From contig CM059193.1 of NCBI GenBank assembly GCA_030323885.1, positions 94,542,852-94,606,851 of the forward strand: a stretch of DNA of 64,000 nucleotides, written 5' to 3'. Each line of letters begins with the position of its first letter. The stretch's first letter is position 1. Origin of the DNA: Branchipolynoe longqiensis. Lineage: Eukaryota; Annelida; Polychaeta; Phyllodocida; Polynoidae. Both the position numbers and the translations under genes were made by a program. Below the pieces are notes generated by a model. The model was not told where the DNA came from. It was given only the letters and a program-made list of their open reading frames with translations, and searched no databases. Of the stretch, positions 43,809 through 55,626 are shown piece by piece.

Positions 43809-43945
43809 CATGTCAGCTAAGCCCATATTCATGGCGAAAACGGAGTAGAATTGATTGTCATTGTTTTTTTCTAGGGCTACAGAAGGGGGCCCGAGTGGGA
43901 ATTAAAACAAATATACAGTCCCATTATCTTTGCACGATTATTTAG

Positions 43946-44135
43946 TTTAGGGTTCGAACCTCCGGTCGAGTCAAACTAATGATTTAATAAAAGTATACTT
44001 GTCACTACATAGCCTGGCATTCGGCATTACTAGGATAGGGCAAGGAGTAGTGGAATGAGGAACATCAATTGTCCGTGATTGAAATTTCCCCTGCTTAATC
44101 AACTAATGTACACACAAAAATTGCTTTTAAATTGC
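43946..44135 (+). mobile_element. SINE1-variant element
   Basis: Shares the SINE1 front half to AGGATAGGGCAAGGA, then diverges into GTAGTGGAATGAGGAAC and TGCTTAATCAACTAATG, also found after 30454. Suggests a second SINE family with the same front and a different 3' half. Confidence 0.55.
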
Positions 44136-44230
44136 GGGATTTATTTCACCATGAGGGATAATGTGACCGGCTCCTGGAGGCGTCCTGATTTATTCACTTT
44201 TATTGTTGATTTCTAGGTACTGCAGAACGA

Positions 44231-44662
44231 GATGGGATGGCCGAATGATTTGAGCGTCTGTCTCCTATTTTGGGAGATCGGGGGACCGAACCCATAGGTT
44301 TGTGGGTTCGAACCCATAGGTTTGTGGGTTCGAACCCTGGTCAAGTGAAACCAATGACCTAAAAATTTATACCTGTCGCTTCCTAGCCAGGCGCTTGGCA
44401 TTATTAGGATAGGGCAAGGACTGGGTGGCTCAGTGTCAGGATAATGTGACTGAGTGGGATATCAGGTCATGGTGCTGGCGGCCTGGTCTCCCAATGGAGC
44501 AGCACTATAAAGTCGCCTTGAGTGTGCACTGTCACATTTATTTGTTGTTTTACCTCCTAGCAACATCTAAGGTCATATTAGGACGGGTACCAACTTGTGT
44601 CACAAGTCGGTATCCATCCTGATATTACCTTAGATGTTTCTAGGACGTAAAACAACAACAAA
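44231..44662 (+). mobile_element. SINE1 copy with nested SINE1 tail and 7-bp duplication
   Basis: Full-length SINE1 whose B-box segment (TTTGTGGGTTCGAACCC) is duplicated. At 44537-44597 a reverse, 61-bp SINE1 tail is inserted; TGTCACA flanks it exactly (44530-44536, 44598-44604). Confidence 0.9.
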
Positions 44663-44699
44663 GAAACAACGGGTACTGCCGTTATTATGTGGTTTTTGC

Positions 44700-44830
44700 T
44701 GCTGTGTTGCAGTTGCCATGGAGACGACCGCTTTAGTTGCTACCGGGGCGAATGCTATAACTGCTAGGGGGATGAGTGCTACAGTTTCTAGGGACGTGAG
44801 TGTTGCAGTTGCTATGGCGATGAGGACTAA
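44700..44830. repeat. 24-bp diverged repeat, ~5 units
   Basis: Units with GTTGCYAYGG-like cores. Minus-strand translation gives eight-residue repeats (ATATLTSL, ETVALIPL, AVIAFAPV, ATKAVVSM). The first unit carries an X-box-like GTTGCCATGGAGAC. No gene could be delimited. Confidence 0.6.
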
Positions 44831-44956
44831 GGTGGATGCAAAAGGTAGGTGTGTGTTTGAGAAGGCTGGGTCAAAGTGTGTGGTGCTTGTGCGCATGTCA
44901 TTGTTTGTGTGAGGCCTGTGTATCGGTGTGTGTGTGGGTTGTGTACGGGTGTGTGT

Positions 44957-45412
44957 GCGGAAGGTCGGGAGTTCGAATCCCGGCCGAGTCAAACAAATAA
45001 CTTACAAAATTGATACTTGTCGCTATCTAGTCTGGCCTTCGGCATTAATAAGATAGGGCAAGGATTGGTTAGTTCGGTGTCAGGATAATGTGACTGAGCT
45101 GCCGAATCCGTAGAGCGCAGGCTTCCCATGCGGAAGGTCGGGAGTTCGAATCCCAGGTAAGTCAAAGCAATGACTTACAAAATTGATACTTGTCGCTACC
45201 TAATTTGTTGCTCAGCATTACTAGGATAGGCCAAGGACTGGTTAGGTCAGTGTCAGGATAATGTGACTGAGTGAGATATCGGGTCATGATGCTGGCAGCC
45301 TGATTTCCAAGTAGGGCAGCACTATAAAATCGCCATGAGTGTCCACTGTCAGTGTGACAAGTGATATGACCTTAAATGTTGCCAGGACGCAAAACTCCAA
45401 CAACCAACCAAT
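44957..45412 (+). mobile_element. Two tandem SINE1 copies
   Basis: A truncated copy (44957-45098) stops within GTGACTGAG and is followed at once by a near full-length copy (45099-45412) with the GGAAGGTCGGGAGTTCGAAT head subtype. Confidence 0.85.
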
Positions 45413-46187
45413 CTTAGTGAATCCTGATAGTTACGTGATTGCTGACCGCCAGTCGCGGTGTTTCTGCGCCAAGTCATTATGTACCCCGTCTTTAATCATA
45501 CCACACAAAAATCAATAATGTGAAATGGGTTTAGGATGGGAGTGTGTGGAGGTTGGGGGGGGGGGGGGACCAATCTACTGAAATATTCATCCATCAACTC
45601 TTTTTGTAATGCAGGATTAAATACATAAACAAATATGAAAACTCAGTCTAGTGGAGCTGGTTCAACATATTGAACAAATTTGTCAAAAAGCTATCTAAAA
45701 ATAGGCACACTGATGTTTTAGTGAATCTGGTTTCTCTAATGTATCACGATGAGAAGTATATTTAGAGGATTTCTTCGGTGTTTATAATTATCACACTTTG
45801 GGGGTCATCTAACGTTTTGAATATTTTCATTATCGTACAAAGCGTATGCCAGGATGTGTCAGTCACGTATGACTTTTATCGTTTAATCAAATGTTGATAG
45901 AACATAAAATGACTGTCGTGTTCTGTAATAAGATTGTTGATGAGTACTACTTTGGGAGGGGGTGGGGGGCAGGGTCTGGAAAAGTAGTACGCTTTGTATG
46001 ACTGAAAATGTTTTGTGTTTTTTTTTCACCCCAAACAGTTATTGAGTAAACTGTCATGGGATGAAAAAAAATTCGTTTTTTTATATACATATTGCTAGCT
46101 TACACAATTGACATTTATGACATACTAGTACCAACATTCAGGTGCATACTTAGTGGATTAAGTAGAGAATGACTGGGCCGAGATATG
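45413..46187. other. Unique AT-rich DNA
   Basis: Contains a G-run (45557-45568) and a T-run near 46019. No frame, splice pair or repeat family identified. Confidence 0.5.
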
Positions 46188-46328
46188 CAGTATCTATGTT
46201 TGTTTGTTGTTGCTTTACGTCCTAACAGCATCTAAGGTCATATAAGGACGGGGCAGTATCTAGGTTTGTTTGTTGTTGATTTACGTCCTAGCAACACCTA
46301 CGGTCATATAAGGACGGGGCAGTATTTG
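46188..46328 (-). mobile_element. Two SINE1 tails inserted at one target
   Basis: Two 5'-truncated SINE1 tails (46198-46252 and 46263-46318) separated and flanked by three copies of the same sequence: GCAGTATCTA (46188-46197 and 46253-46262) and GCAGTATTTG (46319-46328). Each insert carries TTTACGTCCTA and GGTCATATAAGGACGG. Confidence 0.85.
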
Positions 46329-46776
46329 AGACTGTCTCAAAAGGTGCTAAGCAATATGGGACAAAACTTTGGCCATTGTAACGATCAACATACTATCTGC
46401 TTACAAATGCATTTGCTCAGGATAAACTTATTTGTTTTTTACATGGTGTTTCATAATCCCAATAGAATACATATTGATTTGAAGCAAATGTCCTTGTGTT
46501 TTCAGTGTAACCGTTTCTGTGCTGTTTTGTGTCAAACGTTACAATAGACAAAAAAAAGAAGAGTTATCACCTTCTGAGACATCAAGTTACCACATTTATG
46601 AGTATGAAAGTGAATAACACCAAAGGCATGGGGACCAGTGCTGTCATCATGCTGTTGGTCGCAATCCGACAAAGACTGCTTTCATTTCTTAACCACCGCT
46701 CTCCATTTAGCTCTCTGCTGCGAGAGTGATGTCCATGAGTCGGTCTTAGTATTTTGTGCGGTAGTGCTGCTGGATT

Positions 46777-47083
46777 TGGCAAGTTACTAGCAGCACTCTT
46801 TCGGGGAGCAAATAGAGGTCTCACACGGTCAAGAACACGTCAAGACATGCGCAAACTATTTGTCCCTGCAGTGGCTGGCCAGGAGATGGGAGTTCCATTC
46901 ATCACCGCCCTTAATGCTGCCATGGAAACATTGTTTTCTGTTAGGGTTTGCTCTCGTAGCCTTTGGTTCTATCAAGAATATAGACCACAATGCAATGGTT
47001 TATAACTTTACAAGGCAGGGGCATCAAACCCCCTGAGGTATTTTAGCAGATAGGTACTGCAATACACGCATACCCGCTCTACT
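46777..47083. repeat. Dispersed repeat R3, copy 2
   Basis: Partner of 11941-12240. A plus-strand frame (46754-47005) reads KLLAALFRGANRGLTRSRTR, then KLFVPAVAGQEMGVPFITAL. The other copy keeps only part of this frame. Possible remnant of a multicopy coding sequence, unidentified. DNA at 46329-46776 and 47084-47373 is unique and AT-rich. Confidence 0.6.
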
Positions 47084-47373
47084 AAATACTCACAACTAAT
47101 GAGTCAGTGTACATTTTTACTTCACATAATCTTATGCAACTATTTATGCATATTTACCCCATAATAAATTAATTATATCAAAAGTACCTTCATAACATAT
47201 TTACATATAATTACAGAAAACAGATGGCAGAGTAAATAAATATATGATTACTCAAAGAGATATATATACATCAAGAAAGACTAAATGTCTGAGCAGTGGC
47301 CTTTCCTACCAACCTCCCCTCGTATCTAATCCCACAAAAAACAGCAATCGCGTAAAGGGTTAGTGGCAGTTAA

Positions 47374-47456
47374 TCATTGATTGGCAATAATAGCAAGCCA
47401 TGCCTCAGCGGCCTTGATCAATCTCGTCAGGCTGTAGCGTGGCCCTCCTCCAAACC
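47374..47456 (-). CDS. Weak candidate terminal exon
   Basis: Minus-strand frame SRFGGGPRYSLTRLIKAAEA, then WLAIIANQ and a TGA stop, beginning after a GTGCAAG acceptor-like site in unique DNA next to the 14-17-bp array. Helix-like composition, but the upstream polypyrimidine tract is poor. Confidence 0.2.
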
Positions 47457-47486
47457 TAGACTTGCACCCACCGGTGGACACACACA

Positions 47487-49245
47487 GTCTACGTACAGTG
47501 ACACCCACACACAGTGACACCCACACAGTGACACCCTCACACAGTGACACCCACACACAGTGACCCCCTCACACAGTGACCCCCACACGGTGACACCCTC
47601 ACACAGTGACACCCACACACAGTGACACCCACACACAGTGACACCCTCACACAGTGACACCCTCACACAGTGACACCCTCACACAGTGACACCCACACAG
47701 TGACACCATCACACAGTGACACCCACACAGTGACACCATCACACAGTGACACCCACACATGGTGACACCCTCACATGGTGACACCCTCACTCAGTGATAC
47801 CCTCGCACAGTGACATCCTCACACGTTGACACACTCACACGGTGACACATGGTGACACCCTCACACGGTGACACCCTCACACGGTGACACCCTCACACAC
47901 TGACACCCTCACACGGTGACACTCACATGGTGACACCCTCACATGGTGACACCCTCATAGTGACACCCTCATAGTGACACCCTCACACAGTGACACCCAC
48001 ATATAGTGACACCCTCACAGTGACACCCCCACACAGTGACACCCTCACACAGTGACACCCCCACAGTGACACCCTCACTCAGTGACACCCTCACACAGTG
48101 ACACCCTCACACAGTGACACCCCCACACAGTGATACCCTCACACAGTGACACCTTCACAGCGTAACACCCACATACAGTGACACCCTCACACAGTGACAC
48201 CCACACACAGTGACACCCTCACACAGTGACACCCTCACACAGTGACACCCTCACACAGTGACACCCTCACACAGTGACACCCTCACACACTGACACCCAC
48301 ACAGTGACACCCTCACACAGTGAAACCCTCAGACAGTGACACCCTCACACAGTGGCACCCTCACACAGTGCCACCCTCACACAGTGGCACCCTCACACAG
48401 TGACACCCCCACACAGTGACACCCACACAGTGACAGCCTCACACAGTGACAGCCTCACACAGTGACAGCCTCAGATAGTGACACCCTCACACAGTGGCAC
48501 CCTCACACAGTGACACCCTCACATAGTGACACCCTCACACAGTGACACCCTCAAACAGTGACACCCTCACACAGTGACACCCATACAGTGGCACCCTCAC
48601 ACATTGACACCCTCACACAGTGACACCCACATACAGTGACACCCTCAGACAGTGACACCCTCAGACAGTGACACCCTCACACAGTGACACCCACATACAG
48701 TGACACCCTCACACAGTGACACCCTCACACAGTGACACCCACACAGTGATACCCTCACACAGTGACACCCACACAGTGGCACCCTCACACATTGACACCC
48801 TCACACAGTGACACCGACATCCAGTGACACCCTCACACAGTGACACCCTCACACAGTGACACCCTCACACAGTGACACCCACACAGTGACACCCTCACAC
48901 AGTGAAACCCTCACACAGTGACACCCTCACACAGTGACACCCTCACACAGTGACACCCACACAGTGATACCCTCACACAGTGACACCCACACAGTGGCAC
49001 CCTCACACATTGACACCCTCACACAGTGACACCCACATACAGTGACACCCTCACACAGTGACACCCTCACACAGTGACACCCTCACACAGTGACACCCAC
49101 ACAGTGGCACCCTCACACATTGACACCCTCACACAGTGACACCCACATACAGTGGCACCCTCACACAGTGACACCCCCACACAGTGACACCCTCACAGTG
49201 TATGTTGTACAGTGACACCCTTACATGGGTCTGTGATACAAGCCT
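47487..49245. repeat. 14-17-bp minisatellite, >100 units
   Basis: Units CACACAGTGACACCCT and CACACAGTGACACC, irregular lengths. No coding value. Confidence 0.96.
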
Positions 49246-49299
49246 CTCAAATTACGGCTTGTTTTTACTGTGCCTAGTGAAGCCGCTCTATTCAATTTA

Positions 49300-49600
49300 C
49301 ATTATTATTAGAATTAATAGTACACACCATTAAATTTACATTATTTTATTTAGTATCATCATTATTATTACACACCATTACATTTATGATTATTTTTACT
49401 ATCATCATTATTATTACACACCATTAAATTTACATTATTATATGTACTATCATCATCATTATTATTACACACCATTAAATGTACATCAGTATCATCATTA
49501 TTATTACACAACATTACATTTATATGATAATTTTACTATCATCATTACTATTACACACCATTAAATTTACATTATTATATTTATTATCATTATTATTACA
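49300..49600. repeat. AT-rich tandem repeat
   Basis: ATTATTACACACCATTAAAT units separated by ATCATCATT stretches, roughly 60-bp period. A poly-C tract (49685-49697) follows. Confidence 0.8.
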
Positions 49601-49738
49601 CATCATTATGCATACACACACAACTACCACACAACCAGACACGATCATACATACCCCCCCCTCGACTCCCATACTTTCATAACACCCCCCCCCCCCCACA
49701 TCTGTAGTGTGGAGCAGCTGCTAAGTGGGTGGTGCTAG

Positions 49739-50041
49739 ATGAACGAGCCGGTGTCCGGCGCCAGGCCGCCCGGCGCTAAGGAGGCGGCCCGAGCTGCTCC
49801 CGGCTCGGCCGAGCTGCTCCCGACCCTGGCCGAACTGCTCATCGGCATGCCCGGCACCCGCCCTGGGTCGCCCCGGGACGGCCTAATGCCATCAGACCAT
49901 GTCGGCACATCGCGCCGCGCCATCTACACCTGGGGTGTGGGGGGGGGGGGGGGAGCCGCCCCACGAGCTGCTCACCCGGACCGGGGGCGGCAGGGGCGCA
50001 ATGGGACGGCGGCAGGGGGCTTCGGGAGGGGCTGTCGTTAG
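49739..50041 (+). CDS. GC-rich coding-like segment, possible first exon
   Basis: In sharp contrast to its neighbours this segment is very GC- and CpG-rich. ATG at 49739 opens MNEPVSGARPPGAKEAARAA, continuing through LLPTLAELLIGMPGTRPGSP and SRRAIYTWGV to a G-run (about 49937-49952). After the run another frame looks more natural (EPPHELLTRTGGG), so the run length decides the reading. No domain recognised. It could be a CpG-island first exon or simply GC-rich DNA that is open by composition. Confidence 0.3.
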   Translation: MNEPVSGARPPGAKEAARAAPGSAELLPTLAELLIGMPGTRPGSPRDGLMPSDHVGTSRRAIYTWGVGGGGGAAPRAAHPDRGRQGRNGTAAGGFGRGCR

Positions 50042-50139
50042 TGGATGATGTACGGTGGTGCCCCCTTCTGCAGAAGCAGCGCTGACTTGATCCAGCAATG
50101 TGCACAGAGGGAATCCCAGCCACTGCCTGATTGACTACA

Positions 50140-50862
50140 GACGGAGTTACAGATGGGCTACAGATGGGCTACATATGGGCTAATACCAGCACTGCCTGCC
50201 TGCCTACAGATGGGACAACAGATGGGCTACAGATAGGCTAATCCCAGCACTGCCTGCCTGCCTACAGACGGGCTACAGATGTGCCTACAGATGGGCTACA
50301 GATGGGCTAATCCCAGCACTGCCTGCCTGCCTACAGATGCGCTACAGATGGGGCTACATATGTGGCTAGACATGGGCTACAGACAGGCTAATCCCGGCAC
50401 TGCCTCCCTGCCTACAGATGGGGTTACAGACGGGGCTACAGACGGGTACAGATGGGGCTACATATATGGCTACAGACAGGTTAGAGACGGGGCTACAGAT
50501 GTGGCTGCAGATGTGGCTACAGACGGGCTAATCCCAGCACTGCATGACTACAGATGGGGCTAGAGACGGGGCTACAGATGGGGCTCCAGACGGGGCTACA
50601 GACAGGGCTACAGATGTGGCTACAGATGGGCTAATCCCAGCACTCCCTGCCTGCCTGACTACAGACGGGGCTACAGACATGGCTACAGACGGGGCTACAG
50701 ACAGGGCTACAGACGGGCTAATCCTAGCACTGCCTGACTACAGATGGGGCTACAGACAGGGCTACAGAGGGGGCTACAGACAGGGCTACAGATGTGGCTA
50801 CAGATGTGGCTACAGACGGGCCTACAGACAGGCTAATCCCAGCACTGCCTGCTTGCCTGACT
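50140..50862. repeat. ~12-bp minisatellite (GGGCTACAGATG)
   Basis: GGGCTACAGACG-type units broken periodically by CTAATCCCAGCACTGCCTGC. Confidence 0.92.
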
Positions 50863-50924
50863 ACAATTATAGCAACGCTATTTGCGGATATGATACAGAC
50901 CGAAAATTATGGATGGGAGTTTGG

Positions 50925-51515
50925 CTTCAAGTTGATAACCATTTATTTGAGTCATGAGATAAATATATTGGGTTGATCACTACAATCTATCTTACTTCAG
51001 CAGTAACAGGTTCTGTTAAACTAACTTAGTACACCCTTCTAAATAGCCCAAAATACTTACAGCTGCATAGCCCGATGAAACATCAAGTTTTCAAAACCAA
51101 AACAATTATCTAGATGTGATTCTATATTCCTAACTGAGTCACTGATGCACTTATTAAGCATGGGTTGTCATGAAGAAGGCAATACTGAGTCAATTTAACA
51201 TAACCTGTTACTGCAGAAGTCTATAGTGTCAGAGTTTTGGCATGCTTGCCAAAACTAAATCGACAATTTTACATTTAAAATATCTCAAAGGTTAGCCACA
51301 TTTAAAATAAAAGTTACTTCAAACTCAAGTAATGTAGATATATAAATATATCAATTCAATATATTTATCACAGAAAAATGACCGAAACCCCAAACCATCG
51401 GACTGTGCAGCTTTACTAAGTGCACAAGTATCTACGTTGGATGTGTAGGTTCAAATCTACATGAGAGTCTTCATTTTGATAAGTGGATCTTTGTATCACA
51501 ATATGCAGCTATATT
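50925..51515 (-). mobile_element. Older TTAA-MITE split by a younger one
   Basis: Minus-oriented family sequence at 50925-51060 (GAGATAAATATATTGGGTTG, GTAACAGGTTCTGTTAAA) resumes at 51417-51515 (AAGTGCACAAGTATCTACG ... ATATGCAGCT). A younger copy lies between. Confidence 0.8.
51061..51412 (+). mobile_element. TTAA-MITE nested in its own family
   Basis: 352 bp, termini AGCTGCATAGCCCGATG and CATCGGACTGTGCAGCT. It is flanked by TTAC on both sides (51057-51060, 51413-51416), a four-base duplication that departs from TTAA. Confidence 0.88.
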
Positions 51516-51639
51516 GTGAGACTAATTCGAAGACACAGCGTGTTGTTGATGGTTTCCGTGAAGCTCCATACAGCGTGCCCATAAAGCCAACCTGTACACT
51601 ATTCAGGCGCGCCAACAGCCACTGCCCAACACCAACACA

Positions 51640-52630
51640 TACACCAACAGCAACACCTACACCAACACATAACCAAGACCTACACCAAGACCTACACCAA
51701 GACATACACCAAGACCTACACCAAGACCAACACCAACACCTACACCAACACCTACACCCACACTAACAGCCACACCAACACCTACACCAACACCTACACC
51801 AACACTTACACCCACACTAACACTTACACCAACACCTACACCAACACCTACATCAAAACCTACACCAACACCTACACCAACACCTACACCAAAACCTACA
51901 CCAACACCTGCACCACCACCTACACCAACACCTACACCAAACCCTACACCAACACCTACACCAACACACTACACCAACACCTACACCAAAACTTACACCC
52001 ACACTAACACTTACACCAACACCTGCACCAACACCACCACCTACACCAAAAACTGCACCAACACCTACACCAACAGCAACACCTACACCAACACCCTCAC
52101 CACCACCTACAACACCACCTACAACACCACCACATACACCACCACCTACACCAACACCACCACCTACACCAACACCAACACCTACACCCACACTTACACC
52201 AACACCTAAACCAACACCTCACGAACACCTACACTAACACACCAACACCAACACGTACACCAACACCTCACCCACACCAACACCAACACCTAGCAACACC
52301 TACACGAAGATCTACACCTACACGAAGATTTACACCAACACCAACACCTATAGCAACAACTACACCAACAACTACACCAACAACTACACCAACAACTACA
52401 CCAAAACCAACATTTACACCAACACCTACACCAACATCTACATCAAGTCCAACACCTACACCAACACCAACAGCAACACCTACAGCAACACGTACACCAA
52501 CAACTACACCAACACCTAGACCAAAACCAACATCTACACCAACACCTACACCAAGTCCAACACCTACAACAAGTCCAACACCTACACCAAGTCCAACACC
52601 TACACCAGCACCAAACGGAACACCAAAAGG
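51640..52630. repeat. 12-bp minisatellite (ACACCAACACCT)
   Basis: ACACCAACACCTACACCAAC units with a few 6-bp variants. Because 12 is a multiple of 3, frames such as Thr-Pro or Val-Gly repeats stay open. Left of it, 51510-51620 encodes a short protein-like peptide (VVDGFREAPYSVPIKPTCTL) of doubtful meaning. Confidence 0.94.
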
Positions 52631-52802
52631 AACACCAACACCTCCAGACTGGCCAGCCTCAGCGGCGTAACCATGACACCTGATCCATACCTCCACCCGC
52701 ACCCGCCACCACCACAGCAAAGACTTTACCGCCCAGACTAAGAAACGCCACTCACCACACCACGGCGGTGAGAAACTAGAGACACGCACAAGTAATTGTT
52801 GT

Positions 52803-52912
52803 TTGTTTGTTTTGAGTTTTACATCCTGGCAACATCTAAGGTCATATCAGGACTAGTACTGACTTGTGACAGTGCACATTGATGGCGAGTTTATAGTGCT
52901 GCCCCACCAGGT
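52803..52912 (-). mobile_element. SINE1, 5'-truncated copy
   Basis: Tail and distal body only (GAGTTTTACATCCTGGCAAC ... TAGTGCTGCCCCACCAGG). A MITE-end remnant follows near 53075-53155. Confidence 0.85.
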
Positions 52913-53159
52913 CTTGACATGCAGCAAATCAAGGCTTTTCCGGCCCAGTGCGTAGATATAAAGTTAAATTTGGTGTGTACAGCCAAATGCTGGACACTGG
53001 CTTTGTTTGTCCATTTTCACACATACAGAGTAGCACAGGAGCACCAAACTGTAATAACTGTTTAATGAGTACACCACTATCTTAGTTGGATGCGCGTGAT
53101 TACATCTAGAGTGTTTTGGTTCAGACAGTGTAATGCTTTCTCACCGGACTGCGTGTGAC

Positions 53160-53487
53160 GCGATGGGATGGCCGAATGACTTGAGCATCCGTCTCCCATT
53201 TTGGTAGATCGTGGGATTCAACCCTGGTCAAGTCAAACCGATGATTTAAAAATTGATACTTGTCTCTTCCTAGCCAGGCACTCGGCATTATTAGGATAGG
53301 GCAAGGACTGGTTGGCTAAGTGTCAGGATAATGTGACTGAGCGGGATATCAGGTCATGGTGCTGGTTGCCTGGTCTCCTAGTGAGCAGCACCATAAAATC
53401 ATCACAAGTGTGCACTGTCACAAGATGGTACATGTCCTGATATGACACTACATGTTGCCAGGATGTAAAACAACAACCAACCAACCA
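53160..53487 (+). mobile_element. SINE1 copy
   Basis: Full-length SINE1 (GATGGGATGGCCGAATGACT head to CAACAACCAACCAACC tail). Followed directly by an internally deleted copy. Confidence 0.9.
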
Positions 53488-53489
53488 TA

Positions 53490-53575
53490 AAATTCTTGCC
53501 GCTTCCTAGCCAGGCACTTGGGATTATTAGGACCTGACCTTAGATGTTGCCCAGATGTAAAACTCCAACAACCAA
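53490..53575 (+). mobile_element. Internally deleted SINE1
   Basis: CTTGCCGCTTCCTAGCCAGG joins abruptly after ATTATTAGGA to CCTTAGATGTTGCCCAGATG, losing the middle. The same junction occurs inverted at 56646-56740, so it was copied with its flank. Confidence 0.8.
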
Positions 53576-53610
53576 CCAGACACCTGTTTAACCAATAGAG
53601 CACACTGGTG

Positions 53611-53754
53611 GGTGCTGATTTAGGGGCGCTTGTTCGTGTATCTGGCACGGGGCCTTCTACTCACAATGTGGCAGGTGCCCGCACCTGCTCACCCAGACAA
53701 TACCTGACAGTGCTCAGTGATGAGCAGGTCACCTTCTACACGCCCTCTGTGACC
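53611..53754 (+). CDS. Coding-like segment, copy A of an inverted duplication
   Basis: 48 open codons (GADLGALVRVSGTGPSTHNV, CSPRQYLTVLSDEQVTFYTP) matching the minus strand at 56483-56626 with about 89% nucleotide identity and no indels. The family is not recognised. It is preceded by the deleted SINE1 and followed by a TTAA-MITE end fragment (CCTGTGCAGCTTTAA). It could be a duplicated exon or part of an unknown repeat. Confidence 0.35.
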
Positions 53755-54034
53755 AACCAACAACCATCGTCCTGTGCAGCTTTAACAGGCTCCACAGGAC
53801 GACGGTCAATAACTAGCTGGCCCTCGCCCGCCCAATTAGTGGCGGTCACGTGATACAGTTCTCACACCACGCAAAGCGGACTTCATTAGTTTCTCAGGTC
53901 GGGGCCAAGGGCTGCTCATGAGCCCCTCATAGAGCCACCATTAACCTTCCACACACTAGGTGTAAGGCGCACGGCAGTGGGGGGGTGGGGGGGGGAACCA
54001 AAGGATAGCCACCTGTTAACCACCATCACACACC

Positions 54035-54660
54035 ACTCAGCCACACAACAGCCACACATAACACCGCCACAGCAGCCACACCACCCACACATAACACCGC
54101 CACAACAGCCACACCACAGCCACACAACAGTCACAACATCCACACCACACACATAACACCCACACAACACCCACACAGCATCCACACAACAGTCACACCA
54201 CAGCCACGCGACACCCACACAACATGCACATAACAGCCACACCACAGCCACACCACAGACACACAACAGGCACACCACAGCCACACGACATCCGCACAAC
54301 ATGCACATACCACCCACACCACAGCCACACCACAGCCACACCACAGTCAATCCAGACACAACATGCACACCACAAATACACAACATGCACATAACACCCA
54401 CACCACAGCCACAACAGCCACAGCCACAAAAAGCCACACAACATGCACATAACAGCCACACCAGACACACAACACCCACACAACAGGCACATAGCACCCA
54501 CACCACAGCCACACAACAGCCACACCACAGACACAACAGCCACACCACAGACACACAACAGCCACACAACATGCACATAACACCCACACCACAGCCACAC
54601 CACAGACACACCACAGACACACCCCAGGCATACAACAGCCACACCCACTTACACATATGC
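54035..54660. repeat. CA-rich minisatellite (CACACCACAGCC)
   Basis: CACACCACAGCCACACAACA and TGCACATAACACC units of mixed length. The Cys/Val/Gly and His/Thr frames are artefacts. 54661-54974 is unique and shows nothing. Confidence 0.93.
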
Positions 54661-54974
54661 ACTCACTAACACCTAGCCAGACTCATATATATACAACCAT
54701 ACACATAGCCACTCGCGCACACGCCCACAACCACATGCACAAACCCACACCCATAAACCACACGTACAGTGAGCTGTACACAACTACCCGTCCAGGCTCC
54801 TTCCTTCAGTGAGTTAATGCTCATCTCAGGGAGCGGCTGTTCAACCCAATTAGCTCCTCCCAGCGAGCACATCCCCACCCACATCCACATGACAGTGGGC
54901 AGCTCGAGCATGTACTAACTGCCTTAAACCAGTGCGCCCTTCCCTCCGCCTCAGTGACCCAATTCTGTCACAAA

Positions 54975-55580
54975 TAATAATACTGTCATGGGACTGATGA
55001 AAATGGGAAATCTTGTGCTTAGAGTGGGAATCGAACGACATCTCTTGCATTCCGGGCCAGTGTGCTAACCAGTATAGCACTTAGGCTCCCTGATGTCACC
55101 ACCATACCCACGCCACACCTGTCTATGCGGTTCCTCGTCTGAGAGGTCAGTGCAGATGACTACACTTGTCCCCCTGGAATTCTAAGTGTTTGAAATGTTC
55201 ATTTAATGCATACAAATATATACATACAGGCAATGCACTTATATACATACACAGGGTAGGTTAAACAACCATACAGTGCATAGCTTGTACATGATCCTCA
55301 TCACAGGATCAGTGTCGGGGGTGTAATGAAAATAGGAAATATTGCGCTTAGAGCATGAATCAAACCCATATCTCTTGCATTCTGGGCCAGTGTGCTCACC
55401 ATTTAACCATAAAACCATCCTACCCATGCTTACTGTCTATGCGGTTCCTTGCCTAAGAGGTCAGTGCAGACTACTACACTATATAGGCTCCCTGATGCAA
55501 TCACCCTATCCACATCCACCTGTCTATGCGGCTCCTTGCCTAAGAGGTCAGTGCAGACTACTACACTACAAACATTAAAC
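54975..55580 (-). repeat. tRNA-like cassette, locus 3 (tandem)
   Basis: Two tRNA-like units ~328 bp apart plus an extra copy of the downstream flank (CTTGCCTAAGAGGTCAGTGC). The tRNA parts are more decayed (GGTTTGATTCATGC B-box region) than at 38366-38860, but both flanks are conserved. Confidence 0.65.
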
Positions 55581-55626
55581 CCCATGTTGAGTTGAGTTGT
55601 ATTTAACCACAACTATGTAATACGAT

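Noticed and set aside
51853..52789. Gly/Val-rich minus-strand frames resembling structural or silk-like proteins
   Set aside because: They follow the 12-bp minisatellite exactly and stop with it.
54301..54669. Histidine/threonine-rich frame as a metal-binding protein
   Set aside because: Translation of a CA-rich minisatellite only.
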